This document shows positions 33,388 through 34,628 of a stretch of DNA of 34,628 bases, piece by piece (the stretch's first letter is position 1; the number at the start of each line of letters is the position of its first letter). This DNA is from Candidatus Rokuibacteriota bacterium (GTDB lineage Bacteria; Methylomirabilota; Methylomirabilia; Rokubacteriales; CSP1-6), in the NCBI GenBank assembly GCA_023249095.1, contig JAHFDK010000034.1, positions 1 through 34,628 on the forward strand, read 5' to 3'. The notes beneath the pieces are model-generated. The model saw only the letters and a program-made list of their open reading frames with translations. It searched no databases and was not told the DNA's origin. Both the position numbers and the translations under genes were made by a program.

Positions 33388-34628
33388 TCGGGATCGGGCG
33401 GATCCTCGACAGCGCGCTCGCTTTCGGGAACATGGCGCAAATTGATGCGGATCCGCGTCCACGTGGACGAGCGGCCGCGCATCGAGTCGACGAGGACGTC
33501 GTCGACCTGGAGCCGCGCGGCGGCCTCCGGATGGCGCGGCTTCCAGCGCTCGAGGCCGGCGAGCGCGTCCTCTTTGCGCTTCGCCCTGGCGACCGTGATG
33601 AGCGGTTGCGTCGACTGCCGGTGGCCGCTCCCTTTCTGTTCGGCTTTCGCGCTCTTCCGGCGTGATGGAGCGACCCGCGGGGGCTCGTCGCGTTGCTTCT
33701 TGTAGTGCGGCGGCCAGGGCGCGTCGCCGAGGCCCGCGGCTTCCTGGGCAGCGGACAGCGCGAGCAGCTTGTCGAGCGATCCCGGGGCGGCGTCGATCGC
33801 TGCCGCCGCGTCGCCGCGTTCCGCCAGACGCGCCGGCGCAGTGATCAGCGTGAAAGCTGCCGGATCGCAGCCGGCGACCTCGTCCCATTCGAGGGGCATC
33901 GACACGCGCGCGTCGGACGTCGCGCGCACCGACCAGGCCGACGCCACGGTGCGATCCTTCGCGTTCTGGTTGTAGTCGAGGAAGACGCCGTGGCGTTCTT
34001 CTTTCCACCATTTGCTTGTCGCCTGCCCGGGCGCGCGCCGCTCCACCTCGCGGGCGAGGGCCAGCGTCGCGCGCCGCACCTGGTCGAAACTCCAGCGCCG
34101 CTCGATGCGCACATAGACGTGGATGCCCCGCGATCCCGACGTCTTGGGCCAGCCGCGCAGATCGTGCTCGTCGAGCACGTCACGGACGATCAGGGCCACG
34201 CGCCGCACGTCGTCCCAGCTGGCGCCCGGGCCGGGGTCGAGATCGACGCGCAACTCGTCGGGGTGCTCGAGATCGTCGGCGCGCACCGGATGTGGGTTCA
34301 GGTCGATGCACCCGAGGTTGACGATCCAGAGAAGCTGTGCCGCGTCGCGTACGACGATCTCTCGCGCCGTCCGGCCGGATGGAAAGCGCAGCTCCACCGT
34401 CTCGACCCACTCGGGATGCTGTTCGGGAGCCCGCTTCTGAAAGAAAGGGTCTCCCTCCGCGCCGCTCACGTAGCGCTTGAGCACCACCGGCCGCGCCGCG
34501 ATCCCCCGCAGCGCCGCGTCGGCCACCGCCGCGTAGTACTTCGCCAGGTCCAGTTTTGTGTGGCCGGCCTGGGGAAAGAACACCTTGTCCGGGTTGGTGA
34601 TCATGACTTCTCGCCCGGCGACTTCCAG
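33315..34628 (-). CDS. LigD-type primase-polymerase (5' partial at window edge)
   Basis: Archaeo-eukaryotic primase-type polymerase as in LigD or mycobacterial Prim-PolC, filling short gaps with ribo- or deoxynucleotides. An ATG occurs at 34604, but the frame stays open to 34628 and the eight upstream codons read LEVAGREV, the normal family sequence before the conserved ITNPDKVFFP, so the true start lies beyond the window. Numbering from 34604, catalytic acids are D121 and D123 (RVDLDPGPG) and D210 (FLDYNQN); SGSRGIHVYV (156-165) is the nucleotide-binding motif. After the core (about 300) comes a basic linker (SRRKSAKAEQK) and a C-terminal module with STWTRIRINLRHVPESE. No Ku gene is visible. 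Confidence 0.9.
   Translation of the reverse strand: MEVAGREVMITNPDKVFFPQAGHTKLDLAKYYAAVADAALRGIAARPVVLKRYVSGAEGDPFFQKRAPEQHPEWVETVELRFPSGRTAREIVVRDAAQLLWIVNLGCIDLNPHPVRADDLEHPDELRVDLDPGPGASWDDVRRVALIVRDVLDEHDLRGWPKTSGSRGIHVYVRIERRWSFDQVRRATLALAREVERRAPGQATSKWWKEERHGVFLDYNQNAKDRTVASAWSVRATSDARVSMPLEWDEVAGCDPAAFTLITAPARLAERGDAAAAIDAAPGSLDKLLALSAAQEAAGLGDAPWPPHYKKQRDEPPRVAPSRRKSAKAEQKGSGHRQSTQPLITVARAKRKEDALAGLERWKPRHPEAAARLQVDDVLVDSMRGRSSTWTRIRINLRHVPESERAVEDPPDPDYDPWRDVEPGRRGSRAPKTSSSS

Noticed and set aside
1-34628. CRISPR arrays, tRNA or rRNA genes, insertion sequences, phage attachment sites
   Set aside because: I looked for regularly spaced repeats, terminal inverted repeats with transposase frames and cloverleaf-like segments and saw none. 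A dedicated tRNA scan was not possible.

Overview
The window is GC-rich, almost fully coding DNA from a Gram-negative bacterium. An osmoregulated periplasmic glucan pathway, an RND efflux pump with its adaptor, several signal peptides and two lipoproteins all point to an outer membrane. Bacillithiol-type genes beside a large secreted PIG-L protein, an SSS symporter and a discoidin-domain glycosidase are a mix I associate with soil phyla such as Acidobacteriota, Gemmatimonadota or Rokubacteria/Methylomirabilota. The sequence alone does not settle the phylum. I see no rRNA, tRNA, CRISPR, insertion sequence or prophage gene.

Region 1 (1-11945, plus strand) is a sugar and glucan block. Two ABC sugar permeases (the first cut by the window edge) overlap each other and a 1071-residue secreted discoidin/six-hairpin glycosidase-like protein, followed by a GH1 beta-glucosidase. 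A separate promoter-like site then precedes opgG, opgH and a phosphoglucomutase gene. Pgm would make glucose-1-phosphate for UDP-glucose, OpgH would polymerise and export the beta-glucan and OpgG would mature it in the periplasm. The upstream genes would import and hydrolyse glucosides. The pgm frame is broken by one extra T near 10577.

Region 2 (11918-21349, minus strand) holds a small GC3-rich ORF tail-to-tail with pgm, an MscS-type mechanosensitive channel, and an MdtABC-like tripartite pump (adaptor, then two RND subunits, with 4-base overlaps).

Region 3 (21659-28725, minus strand) starts, in transcription order, with a secreted PIG-L deacetylase fused to a ThuA-like domain, a 50-residue one-helix membrane protein and an SSS symporter, joined by GTGA overlaps. 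A short gap with two perfect GC hairpins and a 33-codon ORF follows, then a half-length BshC-like protein and BshA. An exported DinB-family protein lies downstream. This block is the best candidate for an undescribed variant of a known system: bacillithiol-type thiol synthesis with a miniature BshC, tied to a secreted deacetylase and a transporter.

Region 4 (28839-32072, minus strand) is a compact four-gene operon: an Ig-like lipoprotein, a phospholipase C/acid-phosphatase family phosphoesterase without a signal peptide, a helical lipoprotein and a 106-residue helical protein. I cannot assign a function to the operon as a whole.

Region 5 (32263-34628) has a LigC-type ATP-dependent DNA ligase and a LigD-type primase-polymerase, encoded convergently and overlapping at their 3' ends. 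The polymerase is open at the right edge of the window.
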